Source of the DNA: Gammaproteobacteria bacterium
GTDB lineage: Bacteria > Pseudomonadota > Gammaproteobacteria > WFUO01
Direction: 5' to 3'
Assembly: GCA_015484945.1 (NCBI GenBank)
Contig: WFUO01000035.1
Coordinates: forward strand, 1 to 60,095
DNA length: 60,095 nucleotides
Made by a program: the position numbers and the translations under genes. The notes below the pieces were generated by a model, which did not search any database, was not told the origin of the DNA, and worked only from the letters and a program-made list of their open reading frames with translations. This document shows, in pieces, positions 45,492-54,152 of the stretch (position 1 is the stretch's first letter; each line of letters starts with the position of its first letter).

Positions 45492-45725
45492 TCAGCACTG
45501 CGAAGACTTCAGCAGGTCTTTCAATTCGCCTTCCGTGGGTTGGCGCCTGAAGGCAACCGTACCATTGACGATGATATTTGGCGAATGGCGGATCTGGTAC
45601 TTCTCGACCAGCTCCGGACATTCCTCAGCATATTTGACCTCATAACTGAGGCCGAGATCGTCCAGCTCCTTCTTGAGATTCTTGCAATGGCTGCACCCCT
45701 TGGTGGCGATAATCATGATGTCCAC
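45492..45725 (-). CDS. Glutaredoxin-like thiol-redox protein
   Basis: A protein of 77 residues with a thioredoxin or glutaredoxin fold: IIATKGCSHCKNLKKELDDLGL contains the CxxC redox pair, IRHSPNIIVNG supplies the cis-proline, and EGELKDLL the last helix. No signal peptide, so cytoplasmic. Its place between copB and DUF2231 in a copper-resistance block suggests handling of Cu-thiol chemistry, which is inference from context. Confidence 0.85.
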   Translation of the reverse strand: MDIMIIATKGCSHCKNLKKELDDLGLSYEVKYAEECPELVEKYQIRHSPNIIVNGTVAFRRQPTEGELKDLLKSSQC

Positions 45726-45812
45726 GTTTTCATCTCCCGATCAGATATCATCATGCCATGATCATATCGAAGTCCTCCGGTCGTATCCAGCAGCCCGGAT
45801 ATCACGAAAATC

Positions 45813-46514
45813 TCAGAACCATGCCCGGATGCCGACCACGACACGGGTGTCACTGACGGGGTCGCCCTTGGCGCGGGTAAACGATGCCGTACCGCCATAT
45901 TGTCTGATCCAGTTGACACCGATATACGGGGCGAACTCCCGCCGGACTTCGTAACGCAGGCGCAGACCCAGCTCGAGATCGGACAACCCGGATCCAATGC
46001 CACGCGCCGGGTCGCTCTTGCCATACAGATTGACCTCACCCTCGGCCGTGAGGATCAGCCGCTGGGTGAACAGGATCTCATATTCGCCATTGAACCGCGC
46101 CGCGATCCTGCCGTTGTCACCGATAAACAGCGACGCATCGACCTCGAAGAAATACGGAGCCAGACCCTTGAGCCCGAGGACAAACCAGTCACGTGTCGGA
46201 CGCGGGCGGAATTCTCGCCGCAGACCGGCCTGCAAGTCCCAGAATGGCGCGATGGCACGGCTGTAGAGGAGCTGCAGCTCGGATTCTTCAACATCCCCAT
46301 TGACACGCTCGCCCTCGGTCTTGATCCACAATTTGTGCAGGTCTTTCCCGATCCAGGCCTGGGCATCCCAGACCACCGGATCCTTTCCATCGCCGTTGCG
46401 AATCTCGATCTGGTTGATCATGACCTTGGTCAGCAGCGGATCGTCGTTCATGCCCCCGGCAAAAACGGTTATCGGAGCGATGAAAAGCAGCAGCATCAAT
46501 CTGAATATCTTCAT
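45813..46514 (-). CDS. copB: Copper resistance protein B (outer membrane)
   Basis: A CopB-family outer-membrane beta-barrel protein of 233 residues with a Sec signal peptide (about 1-19). Family landmarks are WDAQAWIGKDLHKLWIKTEGE, SRAIAPFWDLQAGLRR, GLAPYFFEVDASLFIGDNG, and GVNWIRQYGGTASF. It lacks the Met/His-rich N-terminal extension that many CopB proteins carry. It starts one base after the copA stop, the classical copA-copB order. Confidence 0.94.
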   Translation of the reverse strand: MKIFRLMLLLFIAPITVFAGGMNDDPLLTKVMINQIEIRNGDGKDPVVWDAQAWIGKDLHKLWIKTEGERVNGDVEESELQLLYSRAIAPFWDLQAGLRREFRPRPTRDWFVLGLKGLAPYFFEVDASLFIGDNGRIAARFNGEYEILFTQRLILTAEGEVNLYGKSDPARGIGSGLSDLELGLRLRYEVRREFAPYIGVNWIRQYGGTASFTRAKGDPVSDTRVVVGIRAWF

Positions 46515-46515
46515 T

Positions 46516-48315
46516 TCATCCCTCCTTGCTGACCACGACTTTCCGGAACATGCCCAGCATGTGATAGAGCAGGTGGCAATGGTAGGCCCAGGAGCCCAGT
46601 GCGTCGGCGGTGACCAGATAGCTGATCTTCGCGCCTGGCTGCACGATCACGGTATGCTTGCGCGGAATATGCTTGCCATCGCCGGTTTCCAGGTCACTCC
46701 ACATGCCATGCAGATGCATGGGGTGATTCATCATGGTGTCGTTGACAAAGGTGATCCTGACCCTTTCGCCATAACGCAGGCGTATTGGCTCGGCGTCGGC
46801 GTATTTGACGCCATTGATCGACCACATGTAGCGATTCATATTGCCGGTCAGGTGCAATTGCAGTTCGCGTGAAGGATCGCGTGGATCCGGGGTCTTGTAG
46901 AGATTTCGCAGATCCGCATAGGTCAACACCCTGCGCCCGTTGTTTCTGAGCCCGACACCGGGGTCATCGAGGCGGAACTTCGGGTTCATTGCACGCATAT
47001 CGACCTGTGGCCCAAACTCGCTCTTTACATGCCGTATCGGCGCCTGGCTGCCCTGCCCGGCCGGCGCCGGGGCATGTCGGCCATGCGCCCTCCCCTTGTG
47101 GGGCATACCCGACATAGCCTGACCTCCATCTTTCATGCCATGCATCTTCATGCCGCCCATATCCATGCCCATGTCGGTCATGGTAAGAACCGGCTTTGGA
47201 TCCAGGGGAGGCACCTCGCCCTTGAGGGCGGGATCCGGCGTCAACGTACCACGGGCATAGCCGGATCTGTCGATGGCCTGTGCAAAGATCGTATAGGCGC
47301 GATCATCCTTCGGTTCAACGATGACATCGTAGGTCTCGGCGACACCGATTCGGAACTCGTCAACAGTCACCGGTTCGATGTTCTGGCCATCAGCGGCAAC
47401 GACAGTCATCTTCAAACCCGGTATTCGCACATCAAAGAAGGTCATGGCGGCGCCGTTGATAACCCTCAGACGTACCTTCTCACCCTTGCGGAACAGGCCC
47501 ATCCAGCCATCACGTGGTGGTATGCCGTTCATCAGGAAGGTGTAGGTGTAGCCTGTGATATCGGAAATATCCCGATCACTCATGCGCATGCGGTTCCACA
47601 TCCGACGGCGGGCAAATGTCCTGGACAGGCCGTATTTTCGGATATCACGCATCAGGTCGCCGAAGGTCCGCTCGCTGAAGTTGTAGTAGTCGCTCATCTT
47701 CTTCAGCTTTGCGTAAACAGTGCTCGGATTCTCGTCAGTCCAGTCCGACAGCATGACCACATAGTCGCGATCATAGGTGAATGGCTCGGGATCCCTGGGC
47801 TCGATCACGATGGGACCATACATGCCCGTCTGCTCCTGGAAACCGGAGTGGCTGTGATACCAGTAAGTGCCGCTTTGCCGGACATCGAACTCGTAGCGGT
47901 AGGTCTCGCCCGGCCCTATGCCCTTGAAGCTGATATCGGGCACACCATCCATATTGGCCGGCAGGATGATGCCATGCCAGTGAATAGAACTGCTTTCCGG
48001 CAAGTGGTTGGTGACATTGAGTACCACGCGGTCACCTTCCCGCCAGCGCAGGATTGGACCCGGCACCGAACCATTGATTGCTGTGGCAATACGCGATGTG
48101 CCGGTGAAATTTACCGGTTGGGCGCCAATGGCAAGGTCGAAACGGCTGCCAGTGAGGGTTTTCAATCCCTGCTGCACCTTGTTGCCCGGGTTGGCCAGCA
48201 GACTTGCCGGAGACAGGCCCAGACCTGCCACAACGCCACCCAGCGCCAGCCCCTTGACGAAGAGCCTGCGGCTTTCGTCGATCGAATCATCCTGCACCTG
48301 ATACCAGTCACTCAT
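46516..48315 (-). CDS. copA: Multicopper oxidase CopA (Tat-exported copper resistance protein A)
   Basis: A protein of 599 residues with a Tat signal (ESRRLFVKGLALGG). All copper-ligand motifs are visible: IHWHG near 100, YWYHSHSG near 142, HPMHLHG near 545, and HCHLLYHMLGM at the end. A Met-rich insertion (MTDMGMDMGGMKMHGMKDGG) near residue 375 resembles the copper-binding repeats of Pseudomonas CopA. It oxidises Cu(I) or organic substrates in the periplasm. ATG at 48315 follows GGTGGAG. It is not to be confused with the P-type ATPase also called CopA. Confidence 0.96.
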   Translation of the reverse strand: MSDWYQVQDDSIDESRRLFVKGLALGGVVAGLGLSPASLLANPGNKVQQGLKTLTGSRFDLAIGAQPVNFTGTSRIATAINGSVPGPILRWREGDRVVLNVTNHLPESSSIHWHGIILPANMDGVPDISFKGIGPGETYRYEFDVRQSGTYWYHSHSGFQEQTGMYGPIVIEPRDPEPFTYDRDYVVMLSDWTDENPSTVYAKLKKMSDYYNFSERTFGDLMRDIRKYGLSRTFARRRMWNRMRMSDRDISDITGYTYTFLMNGIPPRDGWMGLFRKGEKVRLRVINGAAMTFFDVRIPGLKMTVVAADGQNIEPVTVDEFRIGVAETYDVIVEPKDDRAYTIFAQAIDRSGYARGTLTPDPALKGEVPPLDPKPVLTMTDMGMDMGGMKMHGMKDGGQAMSGMPHKGRAHGRHAPAPAGQGSQAPIRHVKSEFGPQVDMRAMNPKFRLDDPGVGLRNNGRRVLTYADLRNLYKTPDPRDPSRELQLHLTGNMNRYMWSINGVKYADAEPIRLRYGERVRITFVNDTMMNHPMHLHGMWSDLETGDGKHIPRKHTVIVQPGAKISYLVTADALGSWAYHCHLLYHMLGMFRKVVVSKEG

Positions 48316-48376
48316 GTCTCCACCTCGGTTCAATCCTGGGAAGATCGGCCGCTACGGCCTGACAGGAAAGTCACGC

Positions 48377-48395
48377 ATCTCCATGAGATGTCAAG
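48377..48395 (-). promoter_or_regulatory. Possible operator-promoter upstream of copA-copB
   Basis: A consensus -35 TTGACA (minus strand, 48395-48390) runs into the perfect palindrome CATCTC-CAT-GAGATG (48377-48391). The palindrome would occupy the spacer, as MerR-type operators do, but no good -10 follows at 17-19 bases. It lies about 60 bases before copA. Confidence 0.35.
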
Positions 48396-48569
48396 TATAG
48401 ACCAACGATTGCCGTATGCTCGTGATTGATCTTTTATCGTCATCCGAAATACGGCCCCGCCAAGGCACTGCGTGCCTTGGTGCAGGTTAGGACACAAATG
48501 ATCCGGCAGAAAGTATTCGCCAGGCAACTGCTGGTGAAATTTTCTCGAATGGCCGATTGCGGAAAGGAC

Positions 48570-49133
48570 TTACCTGTCCCTGTCAGCGGTGCGGAAGACG
48601 AAATCCCAGATCGGCGAAGTTACCCCCATATTGGTTCTGGGTTTCTCGTGATGATGTTCGTGGAAGCGCTGCATGTAGGCCATATAGCCCCGCTGCCATT
48701 CGACATGGTGGATCAGGTAATGAAACAGGCCATAGGTGATGTAACCGGAAAGAAAACCTGCAAAGAAGGCCGTCACGCCAGAAACGGGCAACCACATGGT
48801 CAGCAGGTAAACCAGAATGGCCACCAGGCCGGAGGCAAAGAAGAACGGCAGGGAATCATAGCCAAGCGGGTTCTTGTGATGTGACCAGTGCCCAATGACG
48901 AACGCCCGGATGAGCCTGCGAGGCCGCCCGTGAAAGATCTTGGCATGCGCCAGATATTCGGCCAGCGAAAACGCCAGATACCCGGAAACGGCCAACAAGA
49001 CGATGAATAAACCGGCCACATCGTGTCTTTCCAGCGCAATCGCCATCAGAATCATCACCGTGATGGCATCGACGATGAAACACAGCCAGTAGTTCCAGCG
49101 TGTCGTCACGATTCGGTCGATCAGTCCCAGCAT
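48570..49133 (-). CDS. Fatty acid hydroxylase/sterol desaturase superfamily protein
   Basis: An integral membrane protein of 187 residues with about four hydrophobic segments. Di-iron histidine clusters of the superfamily are present: EYLAHAKIFHG, IGHWSHHKNP, LIHHVEW, and RFHEHHHEKPRTNMG. It probably oxidises a lipid or sterol-like substrate; the specificity cannot be read. ATG at 49133 follows AAGGAG; the 46-codon upstream extension lacks family similarity. It is a single gene between the copper and cobalamin loci. Confidence 0.87.
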   Translation of the reverse strand: MLGLIDRIVTTRWNYWLCFIVDAITVMILMAIALERHDVAGLFIVLLAVSGYLAFSLAEYLAHAKIFHGRPRRLIRAFVIGHWSHHKNPLGYDSLPFFFASGLVAILVYLLTMWLPVSGVTAFFAGFLSGYITYGLFHYLIHHVEWQRGYMAYMQRFHEHHHEKPRTNMGVTSPIWDFVFRTADRDR

Positions 49134-49323
49134 GCCTTGACTCCTTGTTGTTATCGCAAAGACCTGTTCGATCCACGGCTGATCACTGCCTGTCGGACCA
49201 GCCGGGTGTTCTATCTTATCATGATGGCACACGGTGGCGTCCGGACCCTCCTCACATTCCCGGGATGCCACGGCTCAGGACCTTACTATATCCTCATGAA
49301 CGGCTGGTGGGAAGCCCGGATAC

Positions 49324-50064
49324 CTATCCTGCCCCCCACAGCAGCGCACCGGCCATGAGAAAAGCGGCCTCGACCAGTTCGGTCTGTGCGCCCGCGGTGT
49401 CGCCGGTCATACCCCGAAGCCGCGCCAGCATCAGCGCACGCAGGCCATACCAGGCCAATATGGCGATCAACAACAGGACGAGCCCCTGCCAGTACAGCAG
49501 GACAGGCAGACTGGCGGCCACCACGATCAGCACCCGGACCGATTCAACCGCTGGCATGTGCTCGATGATGGGCCTGGCGATACCGGCCGTGCGCGCATAC
49601 GGGGTCGTCAGCATCAGCGCGATAATGCCGGCACGACCGATAACGGGCGCCAACAGCACCGGGACCCAGTAACCGACGCGGATCAATGCAGCCAGCGCGG
49701 CAAACTTCACGATCAGCAGCAACGGCACGAAGATTACCGCCGCAGCGCCACTGCGCGAATCGGTCATGATCTCGAGTGTGCGTTCCCGGTCACCGAAGCC
49801 GCCGAGCCAGCCATCGGCCGAATCGGCCAGACCATCCAGATGCAACCCGCCGGTAACGATCACCCATATCACGAGGATGATGGCCGCCCGGATACCGGCA
49901 TCGGCGCCATCAAGCAACCATACCGGCAGGCACAGCAGGCCGCCGATGATGAGCCCGACCAGCGGATAGAACAGGATGGAACGGCCAATATCGGTCTCGG
50001 AGGCCTCGACTGCATGCACCGGTATCCGGGTCAGAAACTGGAGTGCGACGAGAAAGGCTCTCAC
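49324..50064 (-). CDS. cobS: Adenosylcobinamide-GDP ribazoletransferase (cobalamin synthase)
   Basis: Joins alpha-ribazole to adenosylcobinamide-GDP, the last assembly step of cobalamin. The protein is 246 residues with about six membrane segments. The conserved segment TGGLHLDGLADSADGWLGG carries the acidic metal-binding residues, and ALQFLTRIPV marks the start. GTG at 50064 overlaps the cobC stop by four bases. It is the last gene of cobU-cobT-cobC-cobS. Confidence 0.94.
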   Translation of the reverse strand: MRAFLVALQFLTRIPVHAVEASETDIGRSILFYPLVGLIIGGLLCLPVWLLDGADAGIRAAIILVIWVIVTGGLHLDGLADSADGWLGGFGDRERTLEIMTDSRSGAAAVIFVPLLLIVKFAALAALIRVGYWVPVLLAPVIGRAGIIALMLTTPYARTAGIARPIIEHMPAVESVRVLIVVAASLPVLLYWQGLVLLLIAILAWYGLRALMLARLRGMTGDTAGAQTELVEAAFLMAGALLWGAG

Positions 50065-50666
50065 GCCAGGCTCCCGGCATGAAACAGCAACCGCGCCGTG
50101 AAATCACCCGCATGCCGGTGGTATTCGAGCCGTGTCAGGCCGGCATTGGGGACCTGGATACGGAAGATGTTCGCCACTGGGATTCCCAACGCATGGCGCA
50201 GGATCATGCGTATCACGCCCGCATGGCCAACCACGAGCACATGCCTTCCCTCATGCTGTTTCAGCAATGCCGACAGGCCAGCGCCGATACGCGCCTCGAA
50301 ATCCGACAGGGGTTCGGCGCCCTGCGGCCGGTAGCGAACGGGATCGGCGTAGAATCGCATCAGCGCGTCGGGATCATCGGCGCTGATCTCATCGGCCGTT
50401 TTGCCTTCCCAGACACCAAAACCGATCTCCTTGAACCGCGCGTCGAATGACACCGGCAGACCGTGCCGTTGCGCCAGTTCGTCGGCAAACGCCCGGCAAC
50501 GAATCAACGGCGAGCTGACGATGACATCCCACGGGCACGCATCGCCCACCGCCTCACGCATCTGCCGCCATCCCTTCTCGCTGAGCGGATCGTCTATCTG
50601 GCCACGGTAACGGCGGCCACCAACCGGCTCGCCATGGCGTATCAGGTCGATCGCTGTGGTTTGCAT
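50061..50666 (-). CDS. cobC: Alpha-ribazole phosphatase (histidine phosphatase family)
   Basis: A protein of 201 residues with the phosphoglycerate-mutase-like motif LIRHGEP at the N-terminus and the second catalytic histidine in LVVGHAGVIRM. It dephosphorylates alpha-ribazole phosphate during lower-loop assembly. ATG at 50666 is one base after the cobT stop; the longer open frame runs inside cobT. The position between cobT and cobS supports this role over a general phosphoglycerate mutase. Confidence 0.9.
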   Translation of the reverse strand: MQTTAIDLIRHGEPVGGRRYRGQIDDPLSEKGWRQMREAVGDACPWDVIVSSPLIRCRAFADELAQRHGLPVSFDARFKEIGFGVWEGKTADEISADDPDALMRFYADPVRYRPQGAEPLSDFEARIGAGLSALLKQHEGRHVLVVGHAGVIRMILRHALGIPVANIFRIQVPNAGLTRLEYHRHAGDFTARLLFHAGSLA

Positions 50667-50667
50667 C

Positions 50668-51720
50668 CTATGCTTCCTTTTCCGATACGCCGGCCTCGGC
50701 AAAGGTGGCCATGCCGGCGTGCAACGCGCAAGCCTGTCGTAGTATTGGCAGGGCCACGGCCGCGCCGCTGCCCTCGCCAAGGCGCAGGCCCAGATCCAGC
50801 AGGGGCTCCGCCTGGATGGCCTCCAGCATCCGTTGGTGACCGGGCTCGGCCGAACGATGCGCGAACAACAGCCAGTCGAATACACTGAAACGATGACGCA
50901 CGGCAACCAGCACCGAAGCCGTGGCAATGAAGCCATCCACCAGCATGGGCAGCCCTTGCTGTGCGCAGCGAATCGCCGCACCGCAGATGGCCGCCAGCTC
51001 GAAACCGCCGAGCAGGCGCAACACCTCTAGCGGCTCACCGCGCCCGGGCTGATGCAGGGCCAGGGCGCGATCGATGATCGCCGCCTTGTGACGCACGGCC
51101 TCTGGCTGCAGGCCGGTACCGGGGCCGGCCATCTGCACTCCGTCGAGATCCAGCAGTGCGCAGGCCACGGCCGCGGCGCTGGTGGTGTTACCGATCCCCA
51201 TGTCACCGGCAATGAACAGGTCGGCGCCGGCGGCAACGGCGCGATCCACGGCGCGCTTGCCGACATCCATCGCGGCATCGCGTTGTTCCTGGCTCATGGC
51301 GGGACCATGGGCGAAATTGGCAGTGCCCGCTGCGACGGGCTCATGCACGATACCCTCGATAGCGCTGCCGTCACCGACGCTACCGACATCGACCACCTCG
51401 AGCCGTGCACCGTGTTCGCGCGCCAGTACGCTGATCGCGGCGCCGCCACGGGCGAAATTCCTGATCATCTCTATGGTCACCGATTGTGGAAACGCGGATA
51501 CGCCCTCTGCGGCAACGCCATGATCGGCGGCAAACACGCTGATCCATGGTGTGGTGATCGCCGGTCTGTCGCTGCCCTGCATCGCAGCGAGACGCACGGC
51601 CAGTATCTCCAACTGTCCCAGCGAACCGGGCGGCTTGGTCAGTTGCGCCTGACGCTGACCAGCGCGCCGCCCGGCGGCATCGTCCAGCGGCATCGAGGGT
51701 TGCTCAAGCCATTCGGTCAA
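50668..51720 (-). CDS. cobT: Nicotinate-nucleotide-dimethylbenzimidazole phosphoribosyltransferase
   Basis: Activates the lower-ligand base for cobalamin. The protein is 350 residues. Conserved landmarks are LTKPPGSLGQLEILA, WISVFAADHGVAAEGVSAFPQSVT, FIAGDMGIGNTTSAAAV and the catalytic glutamate region near MLEAIQAEPLLDLGLRLGEGSGA. It overlaps the end of cobU by 17 bases. Confidence 0.96.
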   Translation of the reverse strand: MTEWLEQPSMPLDDAAGRRAGQRQAQLTKPPGSLGQLEILAVRLAAMQGSDRPAITTPWISVFAADHGVAAEGVSAFPQSVTIEMIRNFARGGAAISVLAREHGARLEVVDVGSVGDGSAIEGIVHEPVAAGTANFAHGPAMSQEQRDAAMDVGKRAVDRAVAAGADLFIAGDMGIGNTTSAAAVACALLDLDGVQMAGPGTGLQPEAVRHKAAIIDRALALHQPGRGEPLEVLRLLGGFELAAICGAAIRCAQQGLPMLVDGFIATASVLVAVRHRFSVFDWLLFAHRSAEPGHQRMLEAIQAEPLLDLGLRLGEGSGAAVALPILRQACALHAGMATFAEAGVSEKEA

Positions 51721-52243
51721 TGTCGTCTCCTTTCAGTATCTGTGAAATGCCTGCCGTGACCAGGATCACCCGGTCTGCCAGACGCGCGATGGCCTGATGC
51801 AGCCAGCCGCTCTCATCGACAAAACGGCGATTGACGGCACCCAACGGCACGATACCCTGGCCGACCTCATTGCCAACGAAGATGGCCCGTCCCTGATAAC
51901 CTTGCAGCGTGGCGGTCAATGCCTCGACCTCCCGACGCAACAGAGCTTCACCTTCCTGCTCCTCGTGCAGGATCAGGTTGGACAGCCACAAAGTCAGGCA
52001 ATCGACGATCACACAGCGGCCCGCCGGGCACGCCCGCAATGCGGCAGCCAGCCTGACGGGCGCCTCGACGACCTGCCAGGACGGGTCACGCTCACGCTGG
52101 TGCCGTTCGATACGCAGGCGCATCTCCTCATCCCCGGCGGTGGCGGTGACGATGCAGGTGACCGGCAATCCGGACTCATGCGCCAGGCGCTCTGCCAGGT
52201 GGCTCTTGCCCGAGCGGGCACCCCCGAGAATCAGTTCGATCAT
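51704..52243 (-). CDS. cobU: Adenosylcobinamide kinase / guanylyltransferase
   Basis: A bifunctional enzyme of 179 residues. The P-loop GGARSGKSHLAERLA, then DCLTLWLSNL and FVGNEVGQGIVPLGAVNRRFVDESGWLHQ, are diagnostic. It phosphorylates adenosylcobinamide and transfers GMP to it, the entry point for salvaged cobinamide. It is the first gene of the cob cluster, only 11 bases downstream of the YqhA gene, so it may be read from the yqhA promoter; no riboswitch stands in front of it. Confidence 0.95.
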   Translation of the reverse strand: MIELILGGARSGKSHLAERLAHESGLPVTCIVTATAGDEEMRLRIERHQRERDPSWQVVEAPVRLAAALRACPAGRCVIVDCLTLWLSNLILHEEQEGEALLRREVEALTATLQGYQGRAIFVGNEVGQGIVPLGAVNRRFVDESGWLHQAIARLADRVILVTAGISQILKGDDIDRMA

Positions 52244-52254
52244 GCAACGGCTCT

Positions 52255-52779
52255 TCAGTGACCCAGACGGGTCAGATACAGGGCCAGACCGATAAGCGCG
52301 ATACCGGCACCGAGATAGAGCAGGTCCATCGGTGACTTGTAAACGATCTCGACCGCAAATGAAAAGAACTTGACGACCAGAATCATCAGGATGACCTTGC
52401 TCAGGCGCGCCTTCAGGTCATCGAGATTGTTGATGACAAGCACCTTCGACGATGTCTCGGAATTGCGCGCCTGATCGATCTTGCTGATGAACAGTTCATA
52501 CAGGCCCAGCGAGAAGATCAATAATACGGTTGCCAGCAGATAACCGTCGATGATTTCCACCACGCTGGCAATGGTGCGCGAGTGAATCGCGTTGCGTGCT
52601 TCCTCGCTCAGCAACGGCGAGGCATAGTCGGCCAGATGCGCGATCATGTACCAGGCATCGACAGTCGCCACATAGAAGATGGCCAGGGAAGACAGCAGGC
52701 TGGCGATCACGGCCGCCAGCACCACCAGCCGGCTGTGCCACAACATGCCCTCGAATAACACTTCGAGCCGCTTTCTCAT
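52255..52779 (-). CDS. yqhA: YqhA/UPF0114 membrane protein
   Basis: A protein of 174 residues with about four membrane segments, matching UPF0114: RLEVLFEGMLWHSRLVVLAAV at the N-terminus, IIDGYLLATVLLIFSLGLYELFISKID in the middle, and LKARLSKVILMILVVKFF near the end. The function is unknown. It is followed by cobU after 11 bases and preceded by the yihY gene by 41, all on one strand. Confidence 0.9.
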   Translation of the reverse strand: MRKRLEVLFEGMLWHSRLVVLAAVIASLLSSLAIFYVATVDAWYMIAHLADYASPLLSEEARNAIHSRTIASVVEIIDGYLLATVLLIFSLGLYELFISKIDQARNSETSSKVLVINNLDDLKARLSKVILMILVVKFFSFAVEIVYKSPMDLLYLGAGIALIGLALYLTRLGH

Positions 52780-52820
52780 CTCAATGACTCCTGTCGATGC
52801 CCAATCGGATCAACATGATC

Positions 52821-54089
52821 TTATTCAGCGCCCCTTGCATTGGCAAGCCCGTCATCCTGGGCAGCCGCCTCAACGAACAGCGTATGCAGGCTGATAGCCA
52901 GATGCCTGTCCATGCAGCCGTGCAGCTCTGTTATCACCCCGGCCAGCTGCCGGGTCCAGCAGTCGGTCTCGTGCCATGCCCCGGATTTGTCCGGTATGGC
53001 CCAGTGACAGGCCTCGGCCAGCACGCCAAGGCTCAGGTCACAAGTATCTCTCGACAGGATCCAGTTGCCCGCCTCGTCCCGGTGCACGATACCGGCATCC
53101 TCCAGTTGTTCGAGCAGATCCTGCAGGAACTCGTCGCTTATGTCCTGCATGGATGTGTTGAGTGCGCCGACCGACAGCATGCGACCCTGTTGCTGCGCCT
53201 GCCACAGGTAACCCAGCACCCGCACAGCCTGAACCAGATTACGGGAAGGCGACACCTCGCCAACACGGGTACCACGAAAGGCGCCCAGACAATAGGTGAA
53301 CTCTCCGCCGAACAGAATGATGACCCACGAGGCATACATCCATACGAGAAACACGGGAATCGCCGCCAGTGCGCCGTAGATCACCTCGTAGGTCGGAAAA
53401 TTCGCCAAATAGAACCCGAAACCCTTCTTCGCCAGTTCAAAAATCAACGCCGCCAGCAATCCGCCAGCCATGGCATGGCGGAACATCACCGGCCGGTTGG
53501 GCACAATCCAGTACATCATCGTGAACGCCAGGGATTCCATGACCAATGGCAACAACGGCAGCAGGGACTGTTTCAAGCCCCCGATACCGGCGTCGGTCAA
53601 CAGCGGCAGCGAAAACAGGTAGGACGTGATCGCCAGCGAGGCACCGATCAACAGCGGTCCCAATGTCAACACCGCCCAATAAACCAGAAACCCGACCAAC
53701 CGCTTGCGCTGATGGCGCACATGCCAGATCTCGTTGAGGGCGCGATCGATACTGGCCATGAGCAACAGGGCCGTTATCAGCATCGAAACAATGCCTATCA
53801 CAGTCAGGCGCGAGGCCTTGCTGGCGAAGGCCGTCAGATATTCACGGATTTGTCCACGTGAGTCGGGCACAAAGTTCTGGAATATGAAATCCTGCAGATC
53901 TCGAATAACGTTCTGAAACACCGGAAACGCGGAAAGTATTGCGATGCTGACAACGAACAACGGCACGATGGCCAGCAACGACACATACGACAAACCAGCG
54001 GCGCTGGCCATACGACGGGTATTGATGAAACGGCCAAACAGGAATGCCAGAAACTGTCTGCCGTTATCGATATGCTGACGAAACCGCAT
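52821..54089 (-). CDS. yihY: YihY/BrkB-family inner membrane protein
   Basis: A protein of 422 residues. The first 280 form the six-helix YihY domain: AAGLSYVSLLAIVPLFVVSIAILSAF, then IDRALNEIWHVRHQRKRLVGFLVYWAVLTLGP, and IPVFLVWMYASWVIILFGGEFTYCLG. A C-terminal cytoplasmic extension of about 130 residues resembles a winged helix (LLEQLEDAGIVHRDEAGNWILSRD). Once annotated as RNase BN, the family has no proven RNase activity; it is probably a transporter-like protein. Confidence 0.9.
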   Translation of the reverse strand: MRFRQHIDNGRQFLAFLFGRFINTRRMASAAGLSYVSLLAIVPLFVVSIAILSAFPVFQNVIRDLQDFIFQNFVPDSRGQIREYLTAFASKASRLTVIGIVSMLITALLLMASIDRALNEIWHVRHQRKRLVGFLVYWAVLTLGPLLIGASLAITSYLFSLPLLTDAGIGGLKQSLLPLLPLVMESLAFTMMYWIVPNRPVMFRHAMAGGLLAALIFELAKKGFGFYLANFPTYEVIYGALAAIPVFLVWMYASWVIILFGGEFTYCLGAFRGTRVGEVSPSRNLVQAVRVLGYLWQAQQQGRMLSVGALNTSMQDISDEFLQDLLEQLEDAGIVHRDEAGNWILSRDTCDLSLGVLAEACHWAIPDKSGAWHETDCWTRQLAGVITELHGCMDRHLAISLHTLFVEAAAQDDGLANARGAE

Positions 54090-54103
54090 AATGCCGAACC
54101 AAC

Positions 54104-54133
54104 AAAAAAGGGGCCTTGAAGGCCCCTTTTTTT
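54104..54133 (-). terminator. Intrinsic terminator of the LysM lipoprotein gene
   Basis: GGGGCC-TTGAA-GGCCCC flanked by an A-run on one side and a T-run on the other, so it works as drawn on either strand. It lies 20 bases past the stop of the LysM gene and just before the yihY start, separating the two units. Confidence 0.93.
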
Positions 54134-54152
54134 CAACCGGTGTTCCTCGCGC

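Noticed and set aside
47029-48429. A 466-codon plus-strand frame opposite copA
   Set aside because: Antisense to a multicopper oxidase with every copper motif in place; no independent support.
48460-48480. Nine-pair hairpin CCAAGGCAC-TGC-GTGCCTTGG before copA
   Set aside because: No U-tract, not at the end of a gene on either strand, and no clear partner element.
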